Part shown: piece by piece, positions 54,128 to 63,814 of the stretch
How the letters are laid out: every line of letters begins with the position of its first letter
Position numbering within the stretch: position 1 is the first letter of the stretch
Source: Silvimonas iriomotensis
Lineage (GTDB): Bacteria > Pseudomonadota > Gammaproteobacteria > Burkholderiales > Chitinibacteraceae
Reading direction: 5' to 3'
DNA length: 64,000 nucleotides
Assembly: GCF_014645535.1 (NCBI RefSeq)
Contig: NZ_BMLX01000003.1
Location: forward strand, 587,378-651,377
The notes under the pieces: generated by a model
What the model saw: only the letters and a program-made list of their open reading frames with translations
What the model was told of the DNA's origin: nothing
Database searches by the model: none
Program-made: the position numbers and the translations under genes

Positions 54128-54988
54128 TCAGCGGCCGGACTGACTGGCCGGCTGGGCGGCTGCCGGTACGCTTTTGGGCGTGTTCTGACGGGCGCTGATG
54201 CGCTTGAGCGCAACGACCACGGCAATCCAGTACGCCGCGTAGACCAGCACCATGGTCAGCGCCGGTTGCGCACGGTAGCCCGTCAGCGCCCCGACCACGC
54301 CACCAAAGCGGCTGGTGTCGTCCAGGATCATGGCGGTGTTCCACAGCGGATCAACAATGCCTGGAATCCAGTCCAGACCGATCATGCGCTCTACGCCATT
54401 GATCAGCATGGAGGCCGCAAGGAACAGCAGCATGATTTCAGTGATCTTGAAAAACAGGCGCCAGGAGAAAATCTTGCCGCCCTGCTGCAACAGCCAGAAG
54501 GTCAGGAACGCCAGCGCCAGACCCAGCACGATGGCCAGCACCGTCTGGCCTGGGCTGCCGGAACCCAGCCCCAGGCCGTACAGGAACACCACCGCCTCAG
54601 AGCCTTCACGCGCAACGGCCAGCATGACGACCACCATCAGGCCCCACCAGTTGGCCTTGGCGGCGGCCTGCGACATTTCACCTTCCAGTTCTTTCTTGAG
54701 CGTGCGGCCGTGTATGCGCATCCAGAACACCATCTGCACGATCAAGCCACTGGCAATCAGCACCATGGCCAGCTGGAAGTATTCGATCGAGCCATCCGGC
54801 AAGACGCTTTCCAGCGCCATCATGGCACCGGCCAGGGCGCCAGCCAGGGCGAGGCCGGCGACCACGCCACCCCACAGATATTTCATGCCTTCATGCAGGC
54901 CGGCATTGCGCAGCCAGGCAAACAGGATACCGATCACGAGCAGCGCTTCTACGCTCTCGCGCCAGACAACAAACAGGATATTGGCCAT
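54128..54988 (-). CDS. FTR1-family iron permease
   Basis: 286 residues with about seven membrane segments. FTR1 permeases import iron across the cytoplasmic membrane, usually with a ferroxidase or periplasmic partner. Two RExxE-type motifs needed for iron are present: WRESVEALLVIGIL near residues 9-22 and AVAREGSEAVVFLYGLGL near 123-140. The C-terminal 25 residues are Ala/Pro/Ser-rich. AAGGAATTCC precedes the ATG. No efeO or efeB gene is adjacent, so it acts alone or with partners elsewhere. A Fur-like sequence lies upstream at 55097-55125. Confidence 0.93.
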   Translation of the reverse strand: MANILFVVWRESVEALLVIGILFAWLRNAGLHEGMKYLWGGVVAGLALAGALAGAMMALESVLPDGSIEYFQLAMVLIASGLIVQMVFWMRIHGRTLKKELEGEMSQAAAKANWWGLMVVVMLAVAREGSEAVVFLYGLGLGSGSPGQTVLAIVLGLALAFLTFWLLQQGGKIFSWRLFFKITEIMLLFLAASMLINGVERMIGLDWIPGIVDPLWNTAMILDDTSRFGGVVGALTGYRAQPALTMVLVYAAYWIAVVVALKRISARQNTPKSVPAAAQPASQSGR

Positions 54989-55096
54989 GGAATTCCTTGT
55001 GGCGCCGGCCAGCTTGCGGGCAAAGGCGGGCGCATATCATGCCGAGTGGTCGATCGCGCAACCGCCGGAGCGGGGCCGGGCATGACACTGATACAT

Positions 55097-55125
55097 TAAA
55101 TGCGATCTATTCTCATTTATTATTC
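55097..55125 (-). promoter_or_regulatory. Fur-like sequence upstream of the FTR1 gene
   Basis: On the minus strand the AT-rich stretch contains AATAATAAATGAGAATAG. The half-site TGAGAAT matches Fur-box halves, but the second half is poor. It sits about 110 bp before the iron permease start, where Fur would be expected to act. Suggestive only. Confidence 0.3.
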
Positions 55126-55206
55126 TGGATTGCCAAACTTAGATCAAGCCTGGGAAATTAACGGCAGATCAAATGATGACAAGACCGTTGTGCGAGAATT
55201 GCGGTT

Positions 55207-55809
55207 ATGACACATACATTCCTCTCCGCACTGGTGCTGCTGTTGCTGGTGACCGACCCGCTGGGTGGCCTGCCGCTGTTTGTTTCCCTGTTGAAAAAAG
55301 TGCCGCCCGCGCGCCGCGCCAAGGTCATCGTGCGCGAGACCCTGGTGGCGTTCTGCATCTTGCTGGCCTTCATGGTGTTCGGGCAGCGCTTCTTGCAGGT
55401 CATGCATTTGTCAGAGACGTCGCTGGGCATTGCCGGCGGCATCATCCTGTTTCTGATCGCGCTCAGAATGATTTTCCCCAAGCCCGACGGTGTGTTTGGC
55501 GATGGCACCCCGCACGGCGAGCCCTTTATTGTGCCGCTAGCCGTGCCGCTGCTGGCCGGGCCGTCAGCACTGGCGACTGTCCTGTTGCTGGTCTCGCATG
55601 ATCCGGATCGCATCTGGGAATGGGTGGGCGCGCTGGCGATCACCATGCTCATCTGCGGCCTGACCTTGCTGTTCTCAGAGCGGATCAGCTACTGGCTGGG
55701 CGAACGCCTGACCCAGGCTTTTGAGCGGCTGATGGGTTTGATCCTGACCGCCATCGCCGTAGAAATGCTGCTGGCCGGTATCCGCACCTGGCTTTCCACA
55801 CTGCATTAA
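55207..55809 (+). CDS. MarC-family (UPF0056) integral membrane protein
   Basis: 200 residues with six membrane segments. MarC was first linked to multiple antibiotic resistance, but later work did not support that; the family's function is open. Diagnostic blocks: LVTDPLGGLPLFVSLLKKVPPARRAKVIVRETL (near 15-47), GIAGGIILFLIALRMIFP (near 75-92) and the PLAVPLLAGPSALATVLLL motif (near 110-128). The C-terminus has RLMGLILTAIAVEMLLAGI. Divergent from the FTR1 gene. Confidence 0.92.
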   Translation: MTHTFLSALVLLLLVTDPLGGLPLFVSLLKKVPPARRAKVIVRETLVAFCILLAFMVFGQRFLQVMHLSETSLGIAGGIILFLIALRMIFPKPDGVFGDGTPHGEPFIVPLAVPLLAGPSALATVLLLVSHDPDRIWEWVGALAITMLICGLTLLFSERISYWLGERLTQAFERLMGLILTAIAVEMLLAGIRTWLSTLH

Positions 55810-55845
55810 GCACCGCTTGTGTTAGCGGCTCTAAGGGCGTGCGCC

Positions 55846-55854
55846 TGCTACAAT
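55846..55854 (+). promoter_or_regulatory. Extended -10 promoter candidate for rpiA
   Basis: TGC-TACAAT (55846-55854) matches an extended -10 element and lies 64 bp before the rpiA start. No clear -35 is needed for this promoter class. Confidence 0.45.
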
Positions 55855-55917
55855 TGCGACCAATAGCCGGCCGCGCCGGCCAACCCGATTCAACTGACCT
55901 CTTCCGGAGCCTGACTC

Positions 55918-56574
55918 ATGACGCAAAACGAACTGAAAGAAGCCGTAGGCCGCGCCGCACTGCAATACGTGCCGGACGATTGCATTGTGGGTGTGGGCAC
56001 CGGGTCGACGGCCAATTACTTTATTGATGCGCTGGGGACCATGAAGGGCCGTATCAAGGGCGCGGTGTCTTCGTCTGAAGCCAGCGTGAAGCGCCTGATG
56101 GGTCTGGGGATTGAAGTGTTCGATCTGAACACCATCGACAAACTGCCGGTGTATGTAGACGGTGCCGATGAAATCAACCACCAGTTGCAGATGATCAAGG
56201 GCGGCGGTGCCGCGCTGACGCGCGAGAAAATTGTCTCGGCCGTGGCCGAGCAGTTCATCTGTATCGCGGACGAAAGCAAATACGTCACCGTGCTGGGCAA
56301 GTTCCCGGTGCCGGTAGAGGTGATCCCGATGGCGCGTTCCTACGTCGCGCGTGAGATCGTCAAACTGGGCGGCCACCCGGCCTACCGCGAAGGCGTGATC
56401 ACCGATAACGGCAACGTGATCCTGGATGTACACGGCTGGCAGGTGACCGAAGCGACCAAGCTGGAAACCGAACTGAACCAGATCGTGGGCGTGGTCACCA
56501 ACGGCCTGTTTGCCCGTCGTCGTGCCGATGTGCTGCTGCTGGGCACCGCCGACGGCGTAAAGACCTACAAATAA
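55918..56574 (+). CDS. rpiA: Ribose-5-phosphate isomerase A
   Basis: 218 residues. It interconverts ribose-5-phosphate and ribulose-5-phosphate in the pentose phosphate pathway. Motifs: [17 protein letters not shown] (near 22-38), [28 protein letters not shown] with catalytic Asp and Glu, [23 protein letters not shown], and the C-terminal [21 protein letters not shown] lies about 9 nt before the ATG. Monocistronic; an extended -10 element is upstream. Confidence 0.97.
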   Translation: MTQNELKEAVGRAALQYVPDDCIVGVGTGSTANYFIDALGTMKGRIKGAVSSSEASVKRLMGLGIEVFDLNTIDKLPVYVDGADEINHQLQMIKGGGAALTREKIVSAVAEQFICIADESKYVTVLGKFPVPVEVIPMARSYVAREIVKLGGHPAYREGVITDNGNVILDVHGWQVTEATKLETELNQIVGVVTNGLFARRRADVLLLGTADGVKTYK

Positions 56575-56639
56575 AAGAAGCGCCGCAAAAACAGGTACAT
56601 GGCAGCCCCGCCCGGTCTGCCATGAACTTGCAACATATT

Positions 56640-56682
56640 GGTAACAAACCCGTGTTATGTTACCGCGCTTAGATAACAAACC
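56640..56682 (+). promoter_or_regulatory. Dyad and direct repeats upstream of phoU
   Basis: An inverted repeat GGTAACA-N11-TGTTACC (56640-56664) overlaps one copy of the 9-mer TAACAAACC (56642-56650). A second identical copy lies at 56674-56682. The copies are 32 bp apart, close to three helical turns. This could be a regulator site for phoU; it does not match the consensus Pho box. Confidence 0.4.
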
Positions 56683-56703
56683 GCACCGTCGGAGACTGGC
56701 TCA

Positions 56704-57420
56704 ATGGCCGAACACATTTCCAAGCAATTCGATACTGAACTGGAAGCAATCCGCTCTAACGTGCTTGGCATGGCCGGCCTTGTGGAAGAACAGGTGCGCC
56801 TGGCCATGGAAGCCCTGGCTTCTGGCGATCTGACGATCGTGAACAAGGTGCTGGAGCAAGAAGAGCGTGTTAACCAGATGCACGTGCAACTGGATGACAT
56901 GTGTATTCACATGATCGCCCGCCGCCAGCCTGCTGCCGGTGACCTGCGCATGGTCATGACCGTGATCAAGTCGGTGGAAGATCTGGAGCGTATTGGCGAC
57001 AAAGCCTCTCGCATCTGCCAGCGCGCCAAGAACATCTATGACAGTGGCCGTCTGCAAGTGCCGCGTTTCAACGAACTGAACCATATCGCTGAAGACGCGC
57101 TGGATATGCTGTCCAAGGCGCTGGACGCCTTCGCCCGCCTGGATGTGGTGCAAGCCACCCAGGTGATCCGTGATGACAGCCGCCTGGACGACGAATACCG
57201 CGGCCTGCAACGTCAGCTGATCACGCTGATGATGGAAGACCCGCGCACCATTTCGCTGACCCTGGATATCCTGTGGATTGCCAAGGCCATCGAGCGTATT
57301 GGCGATCTGGCCGTGAACGTGGCCGAACAAGTGGTGTTCCTGGTCAAGGGGCTGGATATCCGTCACAAGACCCAGGAAGAAGTAGAACGCCTGGTACTGA
57401 ACAAGACTGACGGCGAGTAA
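56704..57420 (+). CDS. phoU: Phosphate-signalling regulator PhoU
   Basis: 238 residues. PhoU links the phosphate importer Pst to the PhoR/PhoB two-component system and also controls polyphosphate and persistence. It is built of two similar three-helix bundles: the first holds EDLERIGDKASRICQRAKNI (near 91-110) and the second AKAIERIGDLAVNVAEQVVFLVKG (near 195-218). These E/DxxxD metal-binding helices are the family signature. No pst genes are adjacent; the next genes are ppx and corA. A hairpin terminator follows directly. Confidence 0.96.
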   Translation: MAEHISKQFDTELEAIRSNVLGMAGLVEEQVRLAMEALASGDLTIVNKVLEQEERVNQMHVQLDDMCIHMIARRQPAAGDLRMVMTVIKSVEDLERIGDKASRICQRAKNIYDSGRLQVPRFNELNHIAEDALDMLSKALDAFARLDVVQATQVIRDDSRLDDEYRGLQRQLITLMMEDPRTISLTLDILWIAKAIERIGDLAVNVAEQVVFLVKGLDIRHKTQEEVERLVLNKTDGE

Positions 57421-57443
57421 GTCTTTCCGTTCTGGTCTGTTCA

Positions 57444-57477
57444 CATGAAAAGCGGCTTTCGGGCCGCTTTTTTCATG
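57444..57477 (+). terminator. Terminator after phoU
   Basis: A stem of AAAAGCGGC/GCCGCTTTT with a 6-nt loop, then TT, flanked by CATG on both sides. It lies 24 bp beyond phoU, so ppx needs its own promoter. Confidence 0.88.
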
Positions 57478-57611
57478 CTGGCACCCACAATTGTGGTGGT
57501 ATGCGCTATCCCGGCAATTGCCAGCAGCGCAATCGTTCGCTATGTTGGCCTGACTGTATTTGTTAGCCGGGCGCGTAGCCCCCGGCGTCGATCAACTTCT
57601 CTGGAATGCGC

Positions 57612-59087
57612 ATGGCCGACGACAATCTGATCGCCGCCGTTGACCTCGGCTCCAACAGTTTTCGCCTGCAAGTGGCCCGTGTACTGGAAAACACGGTGGT
57701 GCCGCTGGATACCTTCAAGGAAACCGTGCGCCTTGGCGCCGGGCTGGACGAACGCAATTACCTGACGCCGGGTGCGCAGCAACAAGCGCTGGAGGCGCTT
57801 GCGCGCTTTGGTGAGCGGTTGCGTGGCTTGCAGCCTGAACAAGTGCGTGCGGTGGCCACCAACACCTTCCGGGTGGCCAAGAACGGCCAGACTTTCCTGC
57901 CCCAGGCCGAAGCGGCGCTGGGCTTCCCCATTGAAATCATCGGTGGTCGTGAAGAAGCGCGGCTGATTTATATCGGCGCGTCGCACAGCCTGCCGTCATC
58001 GCGGGAGAAACGTCTGGTGGTGGATATCGGCGGTGGCTCAACCGAGTTTATCGTCGGCCGCCAATACAACCCGCTGGCCACGGAAAGCACGTTGATGGGC
58101 TGCGTATCCTGGAGCATGCGGTTTTTTCCGGATGGCATCATCACGCCGGATCGCATGGCCGCAGCGGAGATTGCCGCTGGTGAGGTGATCCAGCCGCTGG
58201 AACAGGATTACCACGCCCGCCACTGGCAAATGGCGATCGGGACATCCGGCACCGCGCGCTCTCTGGCCGACGTGATGGAACTCAACGACATTGCCAGCGG
58301 CGGCATCACCAAAGCTGGCCTGGCGCGTATTCGCCACATCCTGCTGGATGCCGGCCACGTCGACAAAGTAAAGCTCAACGGCCTGCGTGACGACCGGCGC
58401 CCGGTACTGGCCGGTGGCTTTGCCATTATGGCCGCCGTGTTTGATCTGCTGGGCATCGAGCGCATGCAGATCACCCAGGGCGCCTTGCGTGACGGCGTCT
58501 TGTACGATCTCCTGGGCCGCCACGGCCAGCACGATATCCGCACGCAAACCGTCAACGGTTTCCTGCGGCGTTATCACACCGACGCCGCCCAGGCGCAGCG
58601 CGTGGCCACGCTGGCGCTGCATCTGGCGCAAACCATGCCGCAAGTGAACGCCGCGCTGGCGCTGGACGTGTATTACGCCGCCATGCTGCATGAAGTGGGC
58701 CGGGCGATTTCGCACACCAGTTATCACAAGCATTCCGCCTACATCCTGCAGCACGCCGATATGCCAGGATTCTCCCGTCGCGAGCAAGCGCAACTGGGCT
58801 CGCTGGTGCTGGCGCAGCGCGGCAAGCTGGAAAAAGCCGGCAAGCCATCCGGTGAGGCCCTGTGGCAGGGCGTGCTGGCGCTGCGCCTGGCGTGCATCAT
58901 TCATCGCGCCCGGCACAATGACCCGGACCCGGACTGTACGCTCAACGCCGTCGGCAAACGTTATACCCTCAGTCTGCCCGCTGGCTGGCTGGATGCCCGC
59001 CCCCTAACCCGGCACGCATTGATGGAGGAATCCCACGCATGGCAAACCGTCGGTCACGAACTGGCAATCGCAGAACACAACGCGTAA
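57612..59087 (+). CDS. ppx: Exopolyphosphatase, Ppx/GppA family
   Basis: 491 residues. Ppx removes phosphate from polyphosphate ends; some members also hydrolyse pppGpp. The actin-like ATPase-fold domains show AAVDLGSNSFRLQVARV (near 8-24), LVVDIGGGSTEFIVG with the second phosphate loop, and IGTSGTARSLADV. The C-terminal HD-type helical domain holds YYAAMLHEVGRAISHTSYHKHSAYIL with metal-binding His-Glu positions. Start chosen at the second ATG (57612), 6 nt after a GGA. The corA start lies inside its last 49 bp. Neighbouring phoU points to a phosphate theme. Confidence 0.94.
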   Translation: MADDNLIAAVDLGSNSFRLQVARVLENTVVPLDTFKETVRLGAGLDERNYLTPGAQQQALEALARFGERLRGLQPEQVRAVATNTFRVAKNGQTFLPQAEAALGFPIEIIGGREEARLIYIGASHSLPSSREKRLVVDIGGGSTEFIVGRQYNPLATESTLMGCVSWSMRFFPDGIITPDRMAAAEIAAGEVIQPLEQDYHARHWQMAIGTSGTARSLADVMELNDIASGGITKAGLARIRHILLDAGHVDKVKLNGLRDDRRPVLAGGFAIMAAVFDLLGIERMQITQGALRDGVLYDLLGRHGQHDIRTQTVNGFLRRYHTDAAQAQRVATLALHLAQTMPQVNAALALDVYYAAMLHEVGRAISHTSYHKHSAYILQHADMPGFSRREQAQLGSLVLAQRGKLEKAGKPSGEALWQGVLALRLACIIHRARHNDPDPDCTLNAVGKRYTLSLPAGWLDARPLTRHALMEESHAWQTVGHELAIAEHNA

Positions 59088-60145
59088 GACATCATCCGCG
59101 CGCAGATAAAGCCGGTTTGCAACCCGGAACCCTGGTCTATGTGGGCGACGCGCCCACGCAAGAATCCCTGGCCACGCTGATCGAGTTTGGGCCCAAGAGC
59201 GACGATCTCTCATCTCACCCGCTAAGCCCGAACGACTGCAACCTGCCCGCGCCCCGACCGGATCATACGGTCTGGGTGAACGTGCACGGTTTGTCGAACA
59301 CCGAATTCATCAAGACCATCGGCCGCCACTTCGGCCTGCACCCGCTGGTGCAGGAAGACATCCTCAATACCGGCCAGCGCGCCAAGGTCGAGGTCTATCC
59401 CGGTTACCTCTTTATCACCGCGCGCCTTGTGCATGCGGATGAAAACGCCAATATCGACAGCGAACAAGTCGCAATCGTCCTTGGGCAAAACTGGGTGCTG
59501 ACTTTCCAGGAGCGCCCGACCGGCTCGTTCAAAGGCATCCGTGAAGCGCTGCAGAACGAACAATCGCAATTGCGGCGCTGGGGGGCGGACTACCTGGTGT
59601 ATTCCATGCTGGACAAGCTGGTGGACCGCTATTTCACCGTGCTGGAAGCCATTGGTGAGCGCATCGAGGCGGTAGAAGACAGCTTTGAAGACGGCAGCGG
59701 CCCGGATCACTTGAGCGAAATCCAGAACCTGCGGCGCTCTTTGCTGGCGGTCAAACGCGGCCTGTGGCCGTTGCGGGAAATGGTCAACACACTGCAGCGG
59801 GACGAACCGGACTTTTTCCGCAACGAAACGCAGCTCTACCTGCGCGACGTGTACGATCACACCGTGCAATTGATCGAAAGCGTGGAAGCCCTGCGGGATC
59901 TGGTCGGCAGCTTGCAAGACACGTATCTCTCGCTGCAGTCGCACCGCATGAACCTGCAAATGCGCGTGCTGACCGTGATTACCACGATCTTCCTGCCGCT
60001 CAGTCTGCTTGCCGGGATCTACGGCATGAACTTCGAGAACATCCCCGAACTGCATACGCACAACGGCTATTTTGTGCTGCTGGGCGTGATGGTGCTGATC
60101 GCGGTCAGCCTTGCCGGGTATTTCAAGTACAAGCGGTGGTTCTGA
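59039..60145 (+). CDS. corA: CorA-family magnesium/cobalt transporter
   Basis: 368 residues. CorA forms a pentameric channel for Mg2+ and Co2+. The selectivity motif YGMNFENIPEL is near residues 323-333, followed by the last membrane helix. The helix before it is VITTIFLPLSLLAGI. The cytoplasmic domain has long acidic helices (RIEAVEDSFEDGSGPDHLSEIQNLRRSLLAVKRGLWPL). The ATG overlaps ppx by 49 bp and is preceded by a strong GGAGG at 8 nt, so reading of corA inside ppx is supported. The first 25 residues are unusually basic. Confidence 0.95.
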   Translation: MANRRSRTGNRRTQRVRHHPRADKAGLQPGTLVYVGDAPTQESLATLIEFGPKSDDLSSHPLSPNDCNLPAPRPDHTVWVNVHGLSNTEFIKTIGRHFGLHPLVQEDILNTGQRAKVEVYPGYLFITARLVHADENANIDSEQVAIVLGQNWVLTFQERPTGSFKGIREALQNEQSQLRRWGADYLVYSMLDKLVDRYFTVLEAIGERIEAVEDSFEDGSGPDHLSEIQNLRRSLLAVKRGLWPLREMVNTLQRDEPDFFRNETQLYLRDVYDHTVQLIESVEALRDLVGSLQDTYLSLQSHRMNLQMRVLTVITTIFLPLSLLAGIYGMNFENIPELHTHNGYFVLLGVMVLIAVSLAGYFKYKRWF

Positions 60146-60154
60146 GTTCTCCGG

Positions 60155-60667
60155 CTACGGATGGTTGAACCACCACACCGACAAAAAGAGACCCAGCATC
60201 ATCAGGGCGATGGCCACTTTGGCGATCGCCCCCAGTACCAGCCCCAGCCAGGTGGCGACACCGGCTTTGCCGGCCTGGACAATACCCCGGCGGGCATAGA
60301 GTTCACCGGCTACCGCGCCAATGAACGGCCCCAGGATCAGGCCGGGAATCCCGAAGAACATGCCGACAATCGAGCCAAGCAGCGCGCCGCTCACCGCCTG
60401 CTTGCTGGCGCCGGCATGTTTGGCCCCCAGCGCGCTGGCCATCCAGTCCAGCAGGGCGGAAAACAGCATCAGCAACAGCAAAATGCCTAGCGTGATGTAG
60501 CCCACGCGGGTAAACCCGTCGATCCACGCCGCGACCAGCATGCCAAAGAACAAAAAAGGGGTGCCGGGCAAGAGCGGGAAAACGGTGCCGACAAGGCCCG
60601 TGAGCATGAGTGCAATGGCGACGACCCACCACCAGATATTGCCGTCGGCCAGCAGGGTTTCGGACAT
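60155..60667 (-). CDS. DUF456 family membrane protein
   Basis: 170 residues with about four to five hydrophobic segments. DUF456 proteins are small glycine-rich inner-membrane proteins of unknown function. The motif VGTVFPLLPGTPFLFFGMLVAAWIDGF near the N-terminus and SGALLGSIVGMFFGIPGLILGPFIGAVAGELYA in the middle are diagnostic, with GxxxG repeats suggesting helix packing. It ends 10 bp from the convergent corA stop. Confidence 0.9.
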   Translation of the reverse strand: MSETLLADGNIWWWVVAIALMLTGLVGTVFPLLPGTPFLFFGMLVAAWIDGFTRVGYITLGILLLLMLFSALLDWMASALGAKHAGASKQAVSGALLGSIVGMFFGIPGLILGPFIGAVAGELYARRGIVQAGKAGVATWLGLVLGAIAKVAIALMMLGLFLSVWWFNHP

Positions 60668-60755
60668 GTGTTCAGTGCCTTTGAGGTTAACCCGCAGACA
60701 CTAGCACACCGTTTGCAATGTCGATGCGGGCAAGGCAACAGGCGGTAAAAGTGGG

Positions 60756-60793
60756 CAATAAAAAAGCACCGCCACGGCGGTGCTTTTTTATTG
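60756..60793. terminator. Bidirectional terminator after lgt
   Basis: A perfect repeat CAATAAAAAAGCACCGCC / GGCGGTGCTTTTTTATTG spans 38 bp with almost no loop, just downstream of lgt. It closely matches the flanks of the terminator at 37964-38004. Confidence 0.92.
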
Positions 60794-60805
60794 AAGCGTG
60801 TTCTC

Positions 60806-61663
60806 TCAGGCGCGGTTGCCGGAGCGCGAGGACCACCAGAACAGATGCAGACCCAGCAGAATCATCGGCAGCGACAGCCACTGACCCATCGACAGCCCAA
60901 ACTGCAGCAGGCCGAGGAAATCGTCGGGCTCGCGGGTGAATTCCACACAGAAGCGGCACAGGCCATAGCCGAACATGAACAGGCCAGAGATCTGCCCCAC
61001 CTTGCGTGGCTTGCCGGAGTACACATACAACACCACGAACAGCAGCAGCCCTTCAGTCAGCATTTCGTACAGTTGCGACGGATGACGCGGCAGCATGCCG
61101 AACTCAACCAGCCATTGTTGCCATTGCGGGTTGCGCAGCGCGGCGGCGGCGTCGGCGTTGGCCGCAGATGGAAAACCCATCGACCATGGCAGGGTGGGCG
61201 TCGTTACCCGGCCCCACAGTTCGCCATTGATAAAGTTGCCCAGACGGCCGAACATCAAGCCCAGCGGCACCAGCGGGGCGATGAAGTCGGTGACGGCAAA
61301 AAAGCGGCGGTGCGTCTTGTATGCAAAGACCCACATCGCTACCAGCACGCCAATAAAGCCGCCGTGGAAGGACATGCCGCCTTCCCACACCTTGAAGATG
61401 TCGAACGGGTGGCTGAAATAAAAATCCGGCTTATAGAACAATACATAACCCAGGCGCCCGCCCAGAATGACCCCAAGGACGCCGTAAAACAGCAGGTCAT
61501 CCAGTTCATTGAGCTGCCAGCCCGCCGGGCGGCCAAGCTTGATGCGGCGGCGACCGAGCACCAGAAAAAGCAGAAAGCCGACCAGGTACATCAGCCCGTA
61601 CCAGTGGATCGCGATCGGGCCAGCTTTAAGGGCGATCGGGTTGAAATGCGGGTGGATTAGCAT
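60806..61663 (-). CDS. lgt: Prolipoprotein diacylglyceryl transferase
   Basis: 285 residues. Lgt attaches a diacylglyceryl group to the lipobox cysteine of prelipoproteins, the first step of lipoprotein maturation. It has seven membrane segments and the signatures [33 protein letters not shown] (near 94-114), [16 protein letters not shown] (near 140-155), HPSQLYE and [12 protein letters not shown]. It would process the lipoproteins predicted in this window (DUF4397 and amylase). Divergent from ilvD. Weak ribosome site (CAGCCTCAC). Confidence 0.97.
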   Translation of the reverse strand: MLIHPHFNPIALKAGPIAIHWYGLMYLVGFLLFLVLGRRRIKLGRPAGWQLNELDDLLFYGVLGVILGGRLGYVLFYKPDFYFSHPFDIFKVWEGGMSFHGGFIGVLVAMWVFAYKTHRRFFAVTDFIAPLVPLGLMFGRLGNFINGELWGRVTTPTLPWSMGFPSAANADAAAALRNPQWQQWLVEFGMLPRHPSQLYEMLTEGLLLFVVLYVYSGKPRKVGQISGLFMFGYGLCRFCVEFTREPDDFLGLLQFGLSMGQWLSLPMILLGLHLFWWSSRSGNRA

Positions 61664-61867
61664 GTGAGGCTGGCTTTTGGATAAAATCGGGCATTATACA
61701 GCAACGCCTTTTAACCCAAACGCGCCAAAAGCCTGTTTCACTCTACGGATTGCGCCACCCACACCCCGGGTGACGACGCGGTTCGCGGTATGCTTGAGTC
61801 ATTCATCAAACGGTGGTTTCTGCTGCAAGAGGCAGCGGAACCTTTCCGGTTTTTCAGGACAAGTAAT

Positions 61868-63724
61868 ATGCCAGCCTATCGTTCCCGCACTTCCACGCAC
61901 GGCCGCAACATGGCCGGTGCCCGCGCACTGTGGCGCGCCACCGGTATGAAAGACGATGATTTCGGCAAGCCGATCATCGCCATCGCCAACTCCTTCACCC
62001 AGTTCGTGCCCGGTCACGTGCACCTGCACAACCTGGGTCAGCTGGTGGCGCGCGAAATTGAAAAAGCCGGCGGCATCGCCAAGGAATTCAACACCATCGC
62101 CGTGGATGACGGTATCGCCATGGGTCACGGCGGCATGTTGTACAGCCTGCCCAGCCGCGATCTGATTGCCGATTCGGTCGAATACATGGTGAACGCACAC
62201 TGCGCCGATGCGCTGGTGTGTATCTCCAACTGCGACAAGATCACCCCGGGGATGTTGATGGCCGCCATGCGCCTCAATATTCCGGTGATCTTTGTGTCCG
62301 GCGGCCCCATGGAGGCCGGCAAGGTGAACTGGCGCGGTGAAGAGCGCCACGTTGACCTGATCGACGCCATGATCGAAGCCGCCAACCCGAACGTCACTGA
62401 CGCTGAAGTGGCCTCGATGGAGCGTTCGGCTTGCCCGACCTGTGGCTCCTGCTCTGGCATGTTTACCGCAAACTCCATGAACTGCCTGACCGAGGCGCTG
62501 GGCTTGTCGCTGCCGGGCAATGGCTCGCTGGTGGCCACCCACGCTGACCGCAAGCAATTGTTCCTGCAAGCTGGCCGCACGATTGTCGAACTGGCGCGTC
62601 GTTTTTACGAACAGGAAGACCAGTCGGTCCTGCCGCGCAACATTGCGACGATCGAAGCCTTTGAAAACGCCATGAGCCTTGACGTGGCCATGGGCGGCTC
62701 GACCAACACCGTGTTGCATCTGCTGGCCGCCGCGTCTGAAGCGGGCGTGGATTTCAAGATGGCGCAGATCGATGCCATCAGCCGCAAGGTGCCGTGCCTG
62801 GCCAAGGTCGCACCGGCCACGCAGAAGTACCACATGGAAGACGTGCACCGCGCGGGTGGCGTCATGGGTATTCTGGCCGAGCTGGATCGCGCCGGCCTGA
62901 TCAACCGTGAAGTCAGCACCGTGCACGCGCCGACCATGGCCGAAGCGCTGGCCAAGTGGGACATCATGCAGGTCGAGAACGACAGCGTGGCGCATCACTT
63001 CTACCGCGCAGCGCCGGGCGGCATTCCGACCACGATCGCGTTCTCGCAATCCATGCGGTACCCGACCCTGGACAACGACCGCGCCGACGGTTGTATCCGC
63101 AGCAAGGAGCACGCCTACAGCCAGGACGGTGGTCTGGCCGTGCTGTACGGCAATATTGCTGAGCGCGGTTGTATCGTGAAAACTGCAGGCGTGGATGACT
63201 CCATCCTCAAGTTCTCGGGCCGCGCCCGTGTGTTCCAGAGCCAGGACGACGCCGTTGAGGCCATCCTGAACGATCAAGTGGTGGCCGGGGATGTGGTCGT
63301 GATCGTCTACGAAGGCCCCAAGGGCGGCCCGGGCATGCAGGAAATGCTGTACCCGACCTCCTACCTGAAGTCCAAGGGCCTGGGCAAAGCCTGCGCACTG
63401 CTGACCGATGGCCGTTTCTCAGGCGGTACTTCCGGTTTGTCGATCGGCCACGCTTCGCCAGAAGCGGCCGAAGGCGGCGCCATTGGTCTGGTGCAAGAAG
63501 GCGATGCCATTGATATCGATATCCCCAACCGCACCATCAGCCTGCGCGTCACCGACGAAGAACTGGCCCACCGCCGCGCAAAGATGGAAGCCAAGGGCAA
63601 AGACGCCTGGAAACCAGTCGGCCGCGAACGCTTTGTCAGCGCCGCCCTGCGCGCCTACGCCGCCATGACCACCAGTGCCGATACCGGCGCCGTGCGTGAT
63701 GTGGCGCAGGTGGAACGCAAGTAA
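61868..63724 (+). CDS. ilvD: Dihydroxy-acid dehydratase
   Basis: 618 residues. IlvD dehydrates dihydroxy-acids to the 2-oxo acids that become valine, isoleucine and (via 2-oxoisovalerate) pantothenate; its product is also the PanB substrate. Iron-sulfur cysteines lie in [13 protein letters not shown] and [21 protein letters not shown]. Other motifs: [62 protein letters not shown]. The ATG at 61868 follows AGGACAAGTAAT and begins the usual [14 protein letters not shown]. Longer isoform length (about 617) typical of proteobacteria. Confidence 0.97.
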   Translation: MPAYRSRTSTHGRNMAGARALWRATGMKDDDFGKPIIAIANSFTQFVPGHVHLHNLGQLVAREIEKAGGIAKEFNTIAVDDGIAMGHGGMLYSLPSRDLIADSVEYMVNAHCADALVCISNCDKITPGMLMAAMRLNIPVIFVSGGPMEAGKVNWRGEERHVDLIDAMIEAANPNVTDAEVASMERSACPTCGSCSGMFTANSMNCLTEALGLSLPGNGSLVATHADRKQLFLQAGRTIVELARRFYEQEDQSVLPRNIATIEAFENAMSLDVAMGGSTNTVLHLLAAASEAGVDFKMAQIDAISRKVPCLAKVAPATQKYHMEDVHRAGGVMGILAELDRAGLINREVSTVHAPTMAEALAKWDIMQVENDSVAHHFYRAAPGGIPTTIAFSQSMRYPTLDNDRADGCIRSKEHAYSQDGGLAVLYGNIAERGCIVKTAGVDDSILKFSGRARVFQSQDDAVEAILNDQVVAGDVVVIVYEGPKGGPGMQEMLYPTSYLKSKGLGKACALLTDGRFSGGTSGLSIGHASPEAAEGGAIGLVQEGDAIDIDIPNRTISLRVTDEELAHRRAKMEAKGKDAWKPVGRERFVSAALRAYAAMTTSADTGAVRDVAQVERK

Positions 63725-63755
63725 TTGGCTGTCGTCTTTTGCTTGATATAAAACG

Positions 63756-63784
63756 AAACGGGATGGCTTTCCATCCCGTTTTTT
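63756..63784 (+). terminator. Terminator after ilvD
   Basis: An 11-bp stem (AAACGGGATGG / CCATCCCGTTT, 4-nt loop) runs into further T residues, 31 bp after ilvD. Confidence 0.9.
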
Positions 63785-63814
63785 ATTATCCGCGTTCTAT
63801 TCAGGGAGCCGCTG

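Noticed and set aside
55821-55830. GTTAGCGGC upstream of rpiA matching one arm of the pcnB leader hairpin
   Set aside because: A single 9-base match without its partner arm is expected by chance in 64 kb.
61799-63277. 492-codon frame antisense to ilvD
   Set aside because: Shadow of ilvD; no motif or ribosome-binding site.
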